Shown here piece by piece: positions 15,001 to 22,330 of a stretch of 62,000 bases of DNA. Each line of letters begins with the position of its first letter. Within the stretch, counting starts at the first letter, position 1. The position numbers were made by a program, and so were the translations under genes. The notes beneath the pieces are model-generated. The model saw only the letters and a program-made list of their open reading frames with translations, ran no database searches and was not told where the DNA came from. The stretch comes from Branchiostoma floridae (Eukaryota > Chordata > Leptocardii > Amphioxiformes > Branchiostomatidae), in NCBI RefSeq assembly GCF_000003815.2, contig NC_049989.1, positions 15,080,058-15,142,057 on the forward strand, written 5' to 3'.

Positions 15001-18000
15001 ACAGCTTCATAGCGGGCTTCAAGTTTATTAATAGTCAAAAAGATAATGGTTCTTTGGACCAGATAAAGCCCAGGTTATCAATAAGTTTGGTTATCAAAAA
15101 GTTTGTTGTTATTTTGTGGGCCTTTCTGCTTTTCAACGCCTGGCTCTATAGTACAAAAATTGCTTGTATTTGCAAGATACTCCAGGACCCCAAATTTTAC
15201 ATATCAATACCCTCCGTGTTGGCAAACTTTCCTGGTTGATTTTGAAGAGTAGAAGGCCTGTGGTATATATTTTGATGTGATACTGATAGCCATTCTGGAA
15301 TGGTAGCTTTATTCTGGCTATCAGTATCAGCCTTCAAACCCATCATCAGGAACTTTTTGTCTGAAACCAAGATAAAAGCCCCTTGCTTAAACACTTAGAG
15401 ACCTAAGGTAGCCAAGACAAGAGTAAAAGATTACCAATTGAAAGGCAAATAGTAAAAAATTATATCTATTCCAAGGTTGCTGTAAAACCTAGGTTAGGTC
15501 AGTGAGATCAGAGAATTCTAAACTCCTTGGTGATCTACAAGGTAGTTAAATCTCTTTGGGTAAACTTTAGTCTTCTATGCAGTGTTAAATACTGACCTGT
15601 TCTATACACCAGTGGAGGCACTGAATAAGGCAGCTACCATTCACTTCAGTCTCTAATTACCTGTCATTATAAATCAATACACGCATTGTTGTTGCTGGCT
15701 TTAAACACCTTCATGTAGGTGCAAAGGAGATTATATAATGACTTCTCTAAAGATAGGTGAGAAAGGGGAGGGGAGGTGATAATATCACACTCTTGTGATA
15801 AAAAGGCCTTTGTCCCAATCTCAAGGATTTTAGAGCATGTAATTGTTCCAGATGAGGACAGGGTGTTGTTCTGATTGATCAATGTTCTGTGATCTGATCT
15901 GATCTGGTGACGGTTGATTATTATTTTCTATTGGGCACTTAGAACTTCATTAAACACAGCTGTCCAGTAGGTATCAAAAACCTAATAAATAAGATTCATT
16001 TAGCACCAGTGTTTAATGAATTTCTAGGTGTCCACGCACCCGGCTCGGGACACTTCTAATATTGTGTTACAGTGTCATAACTAACATAAAATATGACTGG
16101 TGAATGCCACCTGGCTATATGCTAATAAAGGATCAATGTTTTACCCTGAGGGGTGCATCATGAGATAAAGCCGCCAGTGGTTGGTTTCTATAACCCAAAC
16201 ACCAGCTATCAGCATGGCAAACAAGGCGGTTCATGTCATCTACTTTTCCACCAACTGAATGTATCATTTGATTTACTACAGTTTAGAATTCAGTAAATAG
16301 TTACTGGAAGTTCCGAAAATAATTTCATCAGGTTGGCACTGATAATAGGATAAAGGTTTTTACACAACATGTAACTAAAAGTACTGTACTTTCATTGTAC
16401 AGTACTTTTCTTATGGACTCCAATGATTATCCTATTAGGGCACCCTACCCTTACAGTACATGTGCAATTTACAATAATTGAATTTATACTTTTAAGGGAA
16501 GCTTAGGCCTGTCATGAAATTTATGAATTTTGTGTTTATGTTCCTGACTTGCACCTACATGTACAATCAAATTGGCTTAGATACTAATAAACCCTAAGTG
16601 GTGATGTTAAAGAATTAAAGAAAAAAATGAAAGAAGTAACCATGCCCAAGCTTCTGTACTTCTGAAAAATATGAGTAGCCACTGAAGGAAATGCATTTTC
16701 TTGAAGTGAAGTTCATTCATAGGTCAGTTATTTCTAATGCCAGGCATCTCCAGCAACAGTCAATAAAACTAGGAAAACAAAACAATAAAAAATGCCTCCA
16801 TTATATATCTGTTTTATATACATAGTTAAAGTCAAGTCTGAAACATCTAATGAAATCTAATGCATTGTTTAACAGTTTCAAAACAAAATTAAATGCATAA
16901 AGAATGCTTCCTGTCATTGTCAAGGCCATTCCTGCAGAAATTCCTGCAGGAAACATTCTTCCTGCAGGAATTTACCTTTCTCCTGCAGGAATTTCTGCAG
17001 GAATGCCTGCAGCATTCCTGCAGGAAAAACGCTTCCTGCAGGAATTCCTGCAGGAAAAACGCTTCCTGCAGGAATTCCTGCAGGAATTCCTGCAGGAAGA
17101 AAATTTTCAAAATGAATATTCATGAAAGTTATTATCATATTTCACAACTGTACATCATACTTGTCAATCATATGTAAAGACTTTGCACCAAGTGCTTTTA
17201 TATTGAAAATATTAGCACATTTCAAAATGGGAAAAACGGAATTCCAATCTTAAGATGGAGCTTCTTATTTGTAGTTCCTTAGCCTTTTTGAGGCTGTAGG
17301 GGCGGTGAGTTGTTATCCACTGCAGGGCTCGAAATTCCTTTTTTGGGATTAGGTGCACTGGTGCACCCAGCTTAATAAATTGGGTGCACCAAAAAAAAGT
17401 TGGGTGCACCACTTGAATTTAAGTAGAATGTCAGAAAAACCTAATAACAAAACTTAGTTACATGCTATCAAATTCTTAAACAAGTGCCATGACAGACATT
17501 TTTATTATCTTTCTAACACTTAGATGTCAAGAATATGATGTATACTAGTATACTTTGATATCTTTAGCTACATAAACTGAAGAAAATATTTGGGTGCACA
17601 GCTTCAATTTAGGGTGCACATGCACCCAGTATTTCGAGCCCTGCACTGTGTCTAGGGCACCGCTTTTTACCTCCCCAACTGAAGTCAGGCATTCGTTTTT
17701 ATGCCTGGTAGAGTGAGGAACGTCGTGTACAGTGCTTTGTCAACGACTTTTTTAAATGTCTACGTAGGAAATAAAACCCATGACTTCTAAACCTCGTGTA
17801 CGTGTCTAGTCACAAGTAAAATTAAGTTGGTTTATAACACAAGGAAATATAAGTCATTTTACTTTCCAGCAACGTACGCATACCATGTCAGGGTTAAACA
17901 AGTTTTCTAAAATCCACTTGTCCTATCGGGCAAGCACATAAAAAATGTACTTGCCCGAACCAATTTTTCACTTGCCCAAAATTCAAATGTCACTGTTACT

Positions 18001-19704
18001 AGTATATGCATTTTCACTTCCAGCAATGGAATTCTCTGTAGACAATTGCTTGATGTCATGACTGTAAAAAGTAACAAGTATATCAAAATTGCACTAAAAT
18101 CAATGGAAAAATCTTACTTGCCCGATCGGACAAGTGGGGTAGGACATGCACTTGCCCGAACAGCACTTTCACTTGCCCTGGACAATAGGGCTAGTGGACT
18201 TGTTTATCCCTGCCATGTAGAATATCACGATCGCTAGAAATCTGCCTAAATTGAAATTTTTATGATGATTTCTGAGCTTCTGATGTGACTTTTACAGGAG
18301 AAAAGATTCCGTCGGATGTTAAAACAGGCGGGAAAGGCAGAACCTCAGCCGTGGTCACTAACATCAGGAGACTTACAGCCTCTGGTGCCTAGGTACCAGA
18401 AAACATTGCAGAGGCTGCAGAAAAAGCTCAAGGTATGCACATAGAGAATTATGTCTACCTTGTACATGGTGAAAAAATAGGGGATGTCCCTGTAGCTCAA
18501 CTGGTACATGAAACAGTGTCAGTTGAGATCCTGGTTTTTATTAGTTGGTAATAACACGGTTCAATTCTGGGTAGGGTATCTCGGTTGGGGCTGCACCCGT
18601 CTTGTAAGATGGATGTAAAATGGGGGGGGGGGGGGCGCATATTTGAGGAGGCGCCTGGAATGTTCAAGGAGGTGCTTCGAGGAAGGGCAAGCAACCCCTC
18701 CTTGTGAAAATATACTGTAAATGCTTTTAAGTTCACGGGGATTTAATTTCGTGGTAACGGGAAAATGGAGTGTTTGCGGCGGTTTCGAGTTCGCGGTAGG
18801 TGTGTCCTCACCGTGGCAGGTACCTCAAACATACTGTGACAATGTATAGTACATACAAGAAACAATAGAAGGGAAATGTCTGTGGTTTTTAGTTCGCGGT
18901 GAAGCGGCCACCGTGAAAACTGTGATTGTGAACATAAAACCACCGCGAACGTTTCTGCATTTACAGTACCCTGAAACAGCATGGAAACTCACTGCCCTTT
19001 AGTGTACCACTAGGCACTGCAAGGGTCTGAATGAAGGAAGTGGTGAAAATTTTGTACTTTGATGTCCAATGTGCAATGAATCTTGCTACTAGCATAAGAT
19101 GTGTGTTCATTAGGCCACACCAATTTTACTTGTTGTTTCTCGGATTTTTTCAGAAAAATTGGGTCGGTCGAAAAAAAAAACTTTTGCAAAGTTGGGGGAT
19201 AGTAGAAATCGAGAGGCTTACTCAAGTTATACAACAGAAATAACAGCATTTCAACATTTAGGGGGTCCCTGGTAGCAAAGTTCAAGTTTAATGAAAAATG
19301 ATAAATGTACCATCCAAAATAGGGACGTATACCGTAGCTCCTAGAATTCGAGGCCCGTAGTTAATTTGAGAAAGGAGAGGCAGTGAAATTTTTTCTCAAC
19401 ACGAGGTGTGGCCATCAATTTGAAAAGTTTTTTTTTTTTCAAAGCGATAAAAAAAGGGTCGAGAAATCCGAGAAACAACAAATAAAATTCGTGTGACCTT
19501 AGGTGATTTAAAATTTTTGTGTGATACTGGTACTGGGTTGAATACATACTGGGTACATTTGAAAGTGCTGTGAGGAATGTGTAATTATAGTAACATTCAC
19601 TATGTTATAGTCCTTAAGTTTTTATTGTGAAAGGAAATTATTACCATTTTTCTTAACTGTGAACTTTTCCTCTTTTTTTCTAGGTGGAAGCAAAGACAAA
19701 GTGA
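1..19704 (+). CDS. DDX51: DDX51, nucleolar DEAD-box RNA helicase (5' end outside window)
   Basis: ATP-dependent RNA helicase; the family (yeast Dbp6) acts in the nucleolus in 60S ribosomal subunit and 28S rRNA 3'-end maturation. Exons: 1-1460, 2448-2626, 3312-3420, 5134-5331, 5670-5861, 7627-7742, 8414-8530, 9457-9622, 18298-18432, 19684-19704; all introns are GT-AG and all phases join. The frame is open to base 3, so the start lies upstream. About 896 residues are visible. Residues ~1-400 are Lys/Glu/Ser-rich and disordered, longer than the human N-terminus, but the [16 protein letters not shown] stretch matches the family's N-terminal helix. Helicase motifs in order: I APTGSGKT (~470), Ia LPTKDLA, Ib TPGR, II DEAD (~585), III SAT (~655), IV CFTGS, V ARGMD (~798), [10 protein letters not shown] (~823). 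Intron 8 is 8.7 kb because of a large inverted-repeat element. Convergent with EIF4H. Confidence 0.93.
1575..1730 (-). mobile_element. tRNA-derived SINE copy
   Basis: Read on the minus strand the copy begins GGATGTCCCTGTAGCTCAAT, which contains a Pol III A-box-like TAGCTCAATTGG, followed by a B-box-like GTTCAATTCTGGG. The body (a GGGGCTGCAT stretch, then a GGGATG.AAAATGGG stretch) recurs at 18480 and 49454. It lies in DDX51 intron 1. The left limit is approximate. Confidence 0.6.
1866..2401. mobile_element. TA-flanked MITE (pogo/Tc1-like, CAGTCAAACCTGT termini)
   Basis: The element begins CAGTCAAACCTGT and ends ACAGGTTTGACTG, with TA on both sides (1864-1865 and 2402-2403). The interior is made of repeated GCGGCCACC/GTGGCCACCTGTCTATA units. 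No transposase frame is present. It is one of at least four related copies in the window and lies in DDX51 intron 1. Superfamily assignment rests only on the CAGT termini and the TA duplication. Confidence 0.75.
2784..3141. mobile_element. hAT MITE, CAGGCTTTTAGC family, 8-bp TSD
   Basis: The termini are CAGGCTTTTAGCTAGG and GCCTGGCTAAAAGACTG, flanked by perfect 8-bp duplications TTCACCAG at 2776-2783 and 3142-3149. It is non-autonomous. A sister copy lies at 32242-32582. It sits in DDX51 intron 2. Confidence 0.85.
3716..4656. mobile_element. piggyBac-like MITE with TTAA duplication
   Basis: The ends CCCTCATCCGACCGT and ACGGTCGGATGAGGG are flanked by TTAA at 3712-3715 and 4657-4660, the classic piggyBac signature. 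The perfect palindrome TGGGGTCATTTTTGACCCC occurs near each end, and a third copy sits at 4442-4461. The left arm has an extra ~25 bp relative to the right arm. There is no transposase ORF; the interior is AT-rich. It lies in DDX51 intron 3. Confidence 0.85.
4706..5048. mobile_element. hAT-like MITE, TGCAGGTG family (degraded left end)
   Basis: This copy carries the family body: CTGCATACCTGCACTGGTGC at the left, and GTGCAGGTTAGGTGCAGG followed by GGTATTTTGAGCCCTG at the right. The left terminus is diverged from CAGGGCTCGAAAT. Relatives are at 24319, 47504, 52327 and 53196. It lies in DDX51 intron 3, just upstream of the DEAD-box exon. Confidence 0.7.
5893..5969 (+). mobile_element. tRNA-like SINE head fragment
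   Basis: ATGGCCGAGTGGGTAG resembles an A-box region and GAGTTTGATCCTCGG a B-box, about 40 bp apart. The segment is cut off by the element that starts at 5975. No complete cloverleaf is visible. Confidence 0.45.
5975..6907. mobile_element. Non-autonomous TIR element with internal ~190-bp tandem repeats (5-bp TSD)
   Basis: The ends are CAGAGGCGGCGGCAGC and GTGCCGCCGCCACTG, flanked by ATACC at 5970-5974 and 6908-6912. Internally a unit of about 190 bp (a GAAATC..GACCCTCT stretch, a gap, then CCATTTCCTGC) recurs near 6120, 6305, 6510 and 6705. The 5-bp duplication with CAG...CTG ends suggests a hAT subgroup. It lies in DDX51 intron 5. Confidence 0.7.
6984..7417. mobile_element. TA-flanked MITE (CAGTCAAACCTGT family)
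   Basis: It begins CAGTCAAACCTGTATT and ends with the diverged ACAGATTTGACTG, with flanking TA at 6982-6983 and 7418-7419. The interior has the GGCCACC repeats of the copy at 1866. It lies in DDX51 intron 5. Confidence 0.7.
7920..7968 (+). pseudogene. Truncated tRNA-Glu(CTC)-like sequence
   Basis: The segment follows the tRNA-Glu layout: D-arm GTTTAGTCGTTAGGATT, then the anticodon loop GCTCTCACC with anticodon CTC, and the start of the variable region. It then breaks off, with no T-arm or 3' acceptor strand. It is probably a tRNA-derived retroposon head rather than a working gene. Confidence 0.6.
7969..8155 (-). mobile_element. tRNA-derived SINE copy, minus strand
   Basis: On the minus strand TGGTGACAGCGATAGCGG (A-box region) is followed by GGGTTCGATCCCGGGTG, which contains a perfect B-box GGTTCGATCCC. 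The body continues with a TTTTTCTCTGTTCTTACTCG stretch and CCCCTCT. The same order is seen on the + strand at 11629-11735. Confidence 0.6.
8760..9110. mobile_element. hAT MITE, GACGGAAA family, 8-bp TSD
   Basis: The ends CAGGGCTCTCGCCAG and CTGGCTAGAGCCCTG are flanked by perfect GGCTCTCC duplications at 8752-8759 and 9111-9118. The interior has GTCAATTGA(T/C)GGAAATTTGC. Sister copies at 32939, 47571 and 54651 also keep perfect 8-bp duplications. It lies in DDX51 intron 7. Confidence 0.88.
9257..9371. mobile_element. CTGTAAATGC MITE fragment
   Basis: The segment begins TA|CTGTAAATGCAG and continues with TTTTGCGGTGG, as in the complete copy at 18715. The right end is degraded (ACTACAGTA). It lies in DDX51 intron 7. 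Confidence 0.5.
9689..10033 (+). repeat. Left 345-bp inverted arm with CCTGCAGG subrepeats
   Basis: The outer ~175 bp are unique sequence. They are followed from about 9860 by nine CCTGCAGG palindromes spaced mostly 17-24 bp apart, joined by AATT or AAGCGTTTTT linkers. The arm is reverse-complementary to 16922-17266 by eye along its whole length. Confidence 0.85.
10034..11429. other. Intron sequence, no gene seen
   Basis: This is the interior of the 7.6-kb structure. It is AT-rich with no long reading frame. A short inverted pair TAATCCGATTAAA/TTTAATCGGATT lies near 10411-10469. Nothing else is supported. Confidence 0.5.
11430..11790 (+). mobile_element. tRNA-derived composite SINE copy
   Basis: GTGGCGACAGCGGTAGCG (A-box region) at about 11633 is followed by GCTGGTTTGAAGCCTGGGAG (B-box-like) and the body CTGTTCTACTCGCCCCTCT. 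The upstream CTAGTGTAACAGTGGGTTCA also occurs, inverted, around 8130, so this is the same composite family as 7887-8292. Confidence 0.55.
12290..13495. repeat. GGTAACGCTTAACGGTGAATT repeat array split by a CAGAGGCGG element
   Basis: Three tandem ~40-bp units containing TAACGCTTAACGGT(G/A)AATTCAG lie at 12305-12395. More diverged units (TAACG(C/A)TTAACGGT(G/A)AATT) lie at 13330-13490. Between them, from 12596, is a relative of the 5975 element: CAGAGGCGGCAACAGC at its left, then recurring CCATTTCCTGCATTTT blocks near 12735, 12915 and 13258. The best reading is a repeat interrupted by a later insertion. Confidence 0.5.
13572..13640 (-). mobile_element. tRNA-like SINE fragment
   Basis: On the minus strand TTGAGTGGTAAATGTGTTGG is followed by CAGGTTAAAATCCTGGGAGC, a B-box-like stem-loop with paired flanks. 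It is too diverged to be a working tRNA. Confidence 0.35.
14330..16921. other. AT-rich intron interior, no gene seen
   Basis: There is no long frame. Small perfect hairpins lie at 16377-16409 (AAAAGTACTGTAC arms, 7-nt loop) and 15275-15324 (GATACTGATAGCC arms). An AAGGAGGTT/AACCTCCTT pair brackets 14102-14320 just upstream. Confidence 0.45.
16922..17266 (-). repeat. Right 345-bp inverted arm with CCTGCAGG subrepeats
   Basis: This is the reverse complement of 9689-10033: the same subrepeat order, then the same unique segment, ending GGAGCTTCTT. Equal length and near identity suggest a recent origin or homogenisation. Confidence 0.85.
17333..17643. mobile_element. hAT-like MITE with 5-bp TSD
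   Basis: The ends CAGGGCTCGAAAT and ATTTCGAGCCCTG are flanked by CACTG at 17328-17332 and 17644-17648. The interior has repeated GGGTGCACC/GGTGCACCCAG. It lies in DDX51 intron 8, just outside the long-TIR structure. Confidence 0.75.
17889..18212. mobile_element. hAT-like MITE, ACTTGCCCGA family
   Basis: The ends CAGGGTTAAACAAGT and ACTTGTTTATCCCTG are flanked by CCATGT at 17883-17888 and 18213-18218. The interior repeats ACTTGCCCGA. It lies about 85 bp upstream of DDX51 exon 9. Confidence 0.7.
18480..18640 (+). mobile_element. tRNA-derived SINE copy
   Basis: GATGTCCCTGTAGCTCAACT (containing the A-box-like TAGCTCAAC) and GGTTCAATTCTGGG (B-box-like) are followed by GGGGCTGCACCCGTCTT and GGATGTAAAATGGG, then a G tract. 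It is the same family as 1575-1730 and 49454-49571. It lies in DDX51 intron 9. Confidence 0.65.
18715..18966. mobile_element. TA-flanked MITE, CTGTAAATGC family
   Basis: It begins CTGTAAATGCTTTTAAGTTC and ends GAACGTTTCTGCATTTACAG, with TA on both sides. The interior alternates TTCGCGG and CCGCGAA motifs. It lies in DDX51 intron 9. Confidence 0.75.
19113..19498. mobile_element. PIF/Harbinger MITE with TTA TSD
   Basis: The ends GGCCACACCAATTTTA and AAATTCGTGTGACC are flanked by TTA at 19110-19112 and 19499-19501. TTGTTTCTCGGATTT occurs in the left TIR and AAATCCGAGAAACAA in the right. The sister copy is at 25987-26381. It lies in the last DDX51 intron. Confidence 0.82.
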
Positions 19705-19774
19705 CAAAAGAAAACTTGATGATGCAGTTCAGTTCAGTTCATCCTCATATGATGATGCAGACTCTTTCCATATA

Positions 19775-19950
19775 CCGTAGAAGCCAGTTAATTGCACAAT
19801 GGATTAACTCACACTTCTGTTAACTGCACGGAGTCCCAAATCTAAAACCGGTGTGGTCCAACTAGATAACTTCGCATTATTGCACCAGCCGGATAATTGC
19901 ACGAAATTCACTGGCTGGCAATAGGCTGTGCAATTAAGCAGCTTCTACAG
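19775..19950. mobile_element. TA-flanked MITE inside the DDX51 3' UTR
   Basis: The ends CCGTAGAAGCCAGTTAATTG and CAATTAAGCAGCTTCTACAG have flanking TA at 19773-19774 and 19951-19952. It starts 71 bp after the DDX51 stop codon, so it is very probably transcribed in the 3' UTR. No AATAAA was found close downstream. Confidence 0.75.
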
Positions 19951-20514
19951 TACATGTAGCTGATCATGGCATGTACATAGAATCTTTTTGAACACAAGTT
20001 CATTATTTCAGTTTTTTTTTATAAATGCTCAGATTTTGCAAACTTCCTGCCAAAATAGTGCAGAACATCTTACGGTTTTCGTATGATTCTTTTTGTATTG
20101 TCAACATTTGATAATATTTTAAGTATTACATACTATTAGTAAGTCTAAACTTTTCTATAAAATTATGTAATGCATGTATAAGACATCCTTTTTGTTTGTT
20201 ACTGTTAAAAAAATGTTGGGCATGATCACTTAGTATTGATGCATAACTCTTATTCTGAACTGCTTTCAAATGCATTGGTAATTTCAATAGGAAAATATTG
20301 GATACTAAAGTATCTGCAGCCGAATGTGCCTTTATGTAATTTTGTACTATTTTGTGTAATTGTTATGTTCTTATTATATAAAAGCACCATATTACTGTCA
20401 TTTATCTGTCTTCAAATCCCTTAGTGTGACCATACTTTTCTTGTATTAATATTTATATAATGTAAAATTTGAGCTTTGTTGCAACACATTTAAGGATACA
20501 CACCGTGAATTTTC

Positions 20515-21133
20515 AGTTGATCTCACTGACCTTCATCTGGTGTCTGTTTTCAAAAGGGGTCTCGCAAAGATAAGCTCATTAACATTTATAAGCAGGGAGC
20601 TCAGGAACTAAGGGTGCTGAGAAAGCAGGGCACATCCAGACAGGCAGTTTCGCTGTTGGATGTCCCTGCGTAAGAGGATGGTCAGATTCAATGCGCTGAC
20701 TTTCCAGAAACCAGAAGCGTGATGTTGTCTGAAGTGAACAGTGAAGGTGGTAGGTTCCATCTTCCTGCCACCTTTGATTCACTCATGATGTCATCATGCT
20801 GCTGGTTTCCAGAAAGTGTAGCGAATCAGACCATCCTCTTATGCAGGGACATCCAACAGCGAAACTGCCTGTCTGGATGTGCCCTGCTTTCTTGGCAACC
20901 TTAGTTCCTGAGCTCTCTGCTTATAAATATTAATGAGCTTATCCTTTTGAAAACTGGAAGGCCTATTCTCTGATTGGCTGACAGCTGGTTTGGGGGGGAC
21001 GTCCACAGGAAATAAGGGTGACGGTTGAGAAAGCAGGGTACATCCAGACAGGCGGTTTCGCTGTTGGATGTCCCTGCGTAGGAGGGTGAATCAGACATCC
21101 AAAGAAGGTTGATGAGATTGACTGAAAATTCAA
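20515..21133. repeat. Nested foldback element
   Basis: The outer ends TTTTCAGTTGATCTCACTGA (left) and GATGAGATTGACTGAAAATT (right) are inverted. Inside, ~165-bp arms at about 20570-20735 and 20775-20940 pair (AAGCTCATTAACATTTATAA versus TTATAAATATTAATGAGCTT; GACAGGCAGTTTCGCTGTTG is inverted near 20855). A third partial copy of the same arm lies at 20990-21090. It sits between the convergent DDX51 and EIF4H 3' ends. Confidence 0.7.
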
Positions 21134-21274
21134 TTTGTCTCTTATTTGTTGGAACAAACCTCAAATTGTACAACTATGGATTCAACCAACACGGATGAAC
21201 TTTCATTCAAATATACTAGTATTTGCTGCTAACGTCGTGAAGAACTAGACAGAGATTTAACGAAAAAAGGAAAT

Positions 21275-21280
21275 TTTATT
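21275..21280 (-). terminator. Probable EIF4H poly(A) signal
   Basis: TTTATT on the plus strand reads AATAAA on the minus strand, about 1050 bp downstream of the EIF4H stop codon. A longer 3' UTR cannot be excluded. Confidence 0.5.
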
Positions 21281-22330
21281 GAGTCTGCAAGTCACTTGCT
21301 ACTCAGATGCTGTAGGTGTGGCATTGAACTCGAGACCAGTGTACTCACGTGTACACACAGTCATGCCTAAAGTAAAGTTAAACAAAATGACTTCCTTCAC
21401 ACAGAACACAGTCAACCCCCTCGGCTGTGCAGTTTTATGTCTCCTAACACTAGCGGTGCCTTCAGTGCTAAGGCACCAATCTTCGTGATATACACTGTAC
21501 CTTTTAACTAAAATGGCCTCACATTTATTAGACTTTTTTCCTCAGCATATCAGGATAATTTCCTTTGACAGTAAGGAAAAAAAATGAACACTCTTGCACT
21601 ATATAGTTTGGACAACATGTCTTAAAATACTGTATGTCAGACAGCATTGTTTTTTTTTCTTCTGCTCTCTGACAGGCATTACTCACATTACACCAAATAT
21701 TCACTAGAACTGCATGGAAGTACCGTTGTACGTACGGCCGCAATATACAAGCACATTTGTATACCTGCCCTTGTTCTGTACAAGTTACTAATATATGCAA
21801 TGAATAACGATACATGACAACACACAAATTCGACTACCCGGAAATTTTGAGTCCAAGCAACAAAAAGGTTGATAGGCATTCGTTATGCACCACAACGGTG
21901 CACGTACTTGAGTTGGAGACTGTTTGAAGGCAAAATTGAGGAAGGTTCAAGAACAGTACAGCTCGTACCATCCATTTGCTTATATTTGTTACGCTTTGTG
22001 TACAAAACTCCCAAGTTTCTTTGCTATCCTCTGTATCTTTATCAATCAATCCATTTAAGGGTTGTACAGAACCTCAACCAATCAGAAGGCTCCATACACA
22101 AAACTTCAACCAATCAGAGTGTGCTCTACAGACAGAGCCTCATCAAATCAGAAAGCTCCATACACAGAGCACTAACCAATCAGAGGAATTTATACAAAAT
22201 CCAATCCAAAGCTACTAAGACAGCATGTAGTACATTTAGTATTGTCAGCCTAGAACCCTATCTACATGTACACTGCCATTTTCTACAAGGACCAGAGCTA
22301 GCCCTAGAAGGGGGTTGAGGTCTAGTGAGC

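Larger units (their letters stand above)
9689..17266. mobile_element. Candidate 7.6-kb long-TIR element in DDX51 intron 8
   Basis: Two 345-bp arms in inverted orientation (9689-10033 and 16922-17266) bound 6.9 kb. The outer ends are AAGAAGCTCC and GGAGCTTCTT, each flanked by ATTT (9685-9688 and 17267-17270). No frame longer than ~120 codons and no transposase motif is seen inside. The interior holds SINE-like, GGTAACGCTTAACGG and CAGAGGCGG repeats. It could instead be two separate 345-bp elements inserted in opposite orientation; only the outer flanks share a duplication. Confidence 0.5.

Noticed and set aside
16377-16409. Hairpin AAAAGTACTGTAC with 7-nt loop as a regulatory RNA
   Set aside because: Only 13 bp of AT-rich stem. 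Such palindromes are expected by chance or as transposon ends in this sequence.
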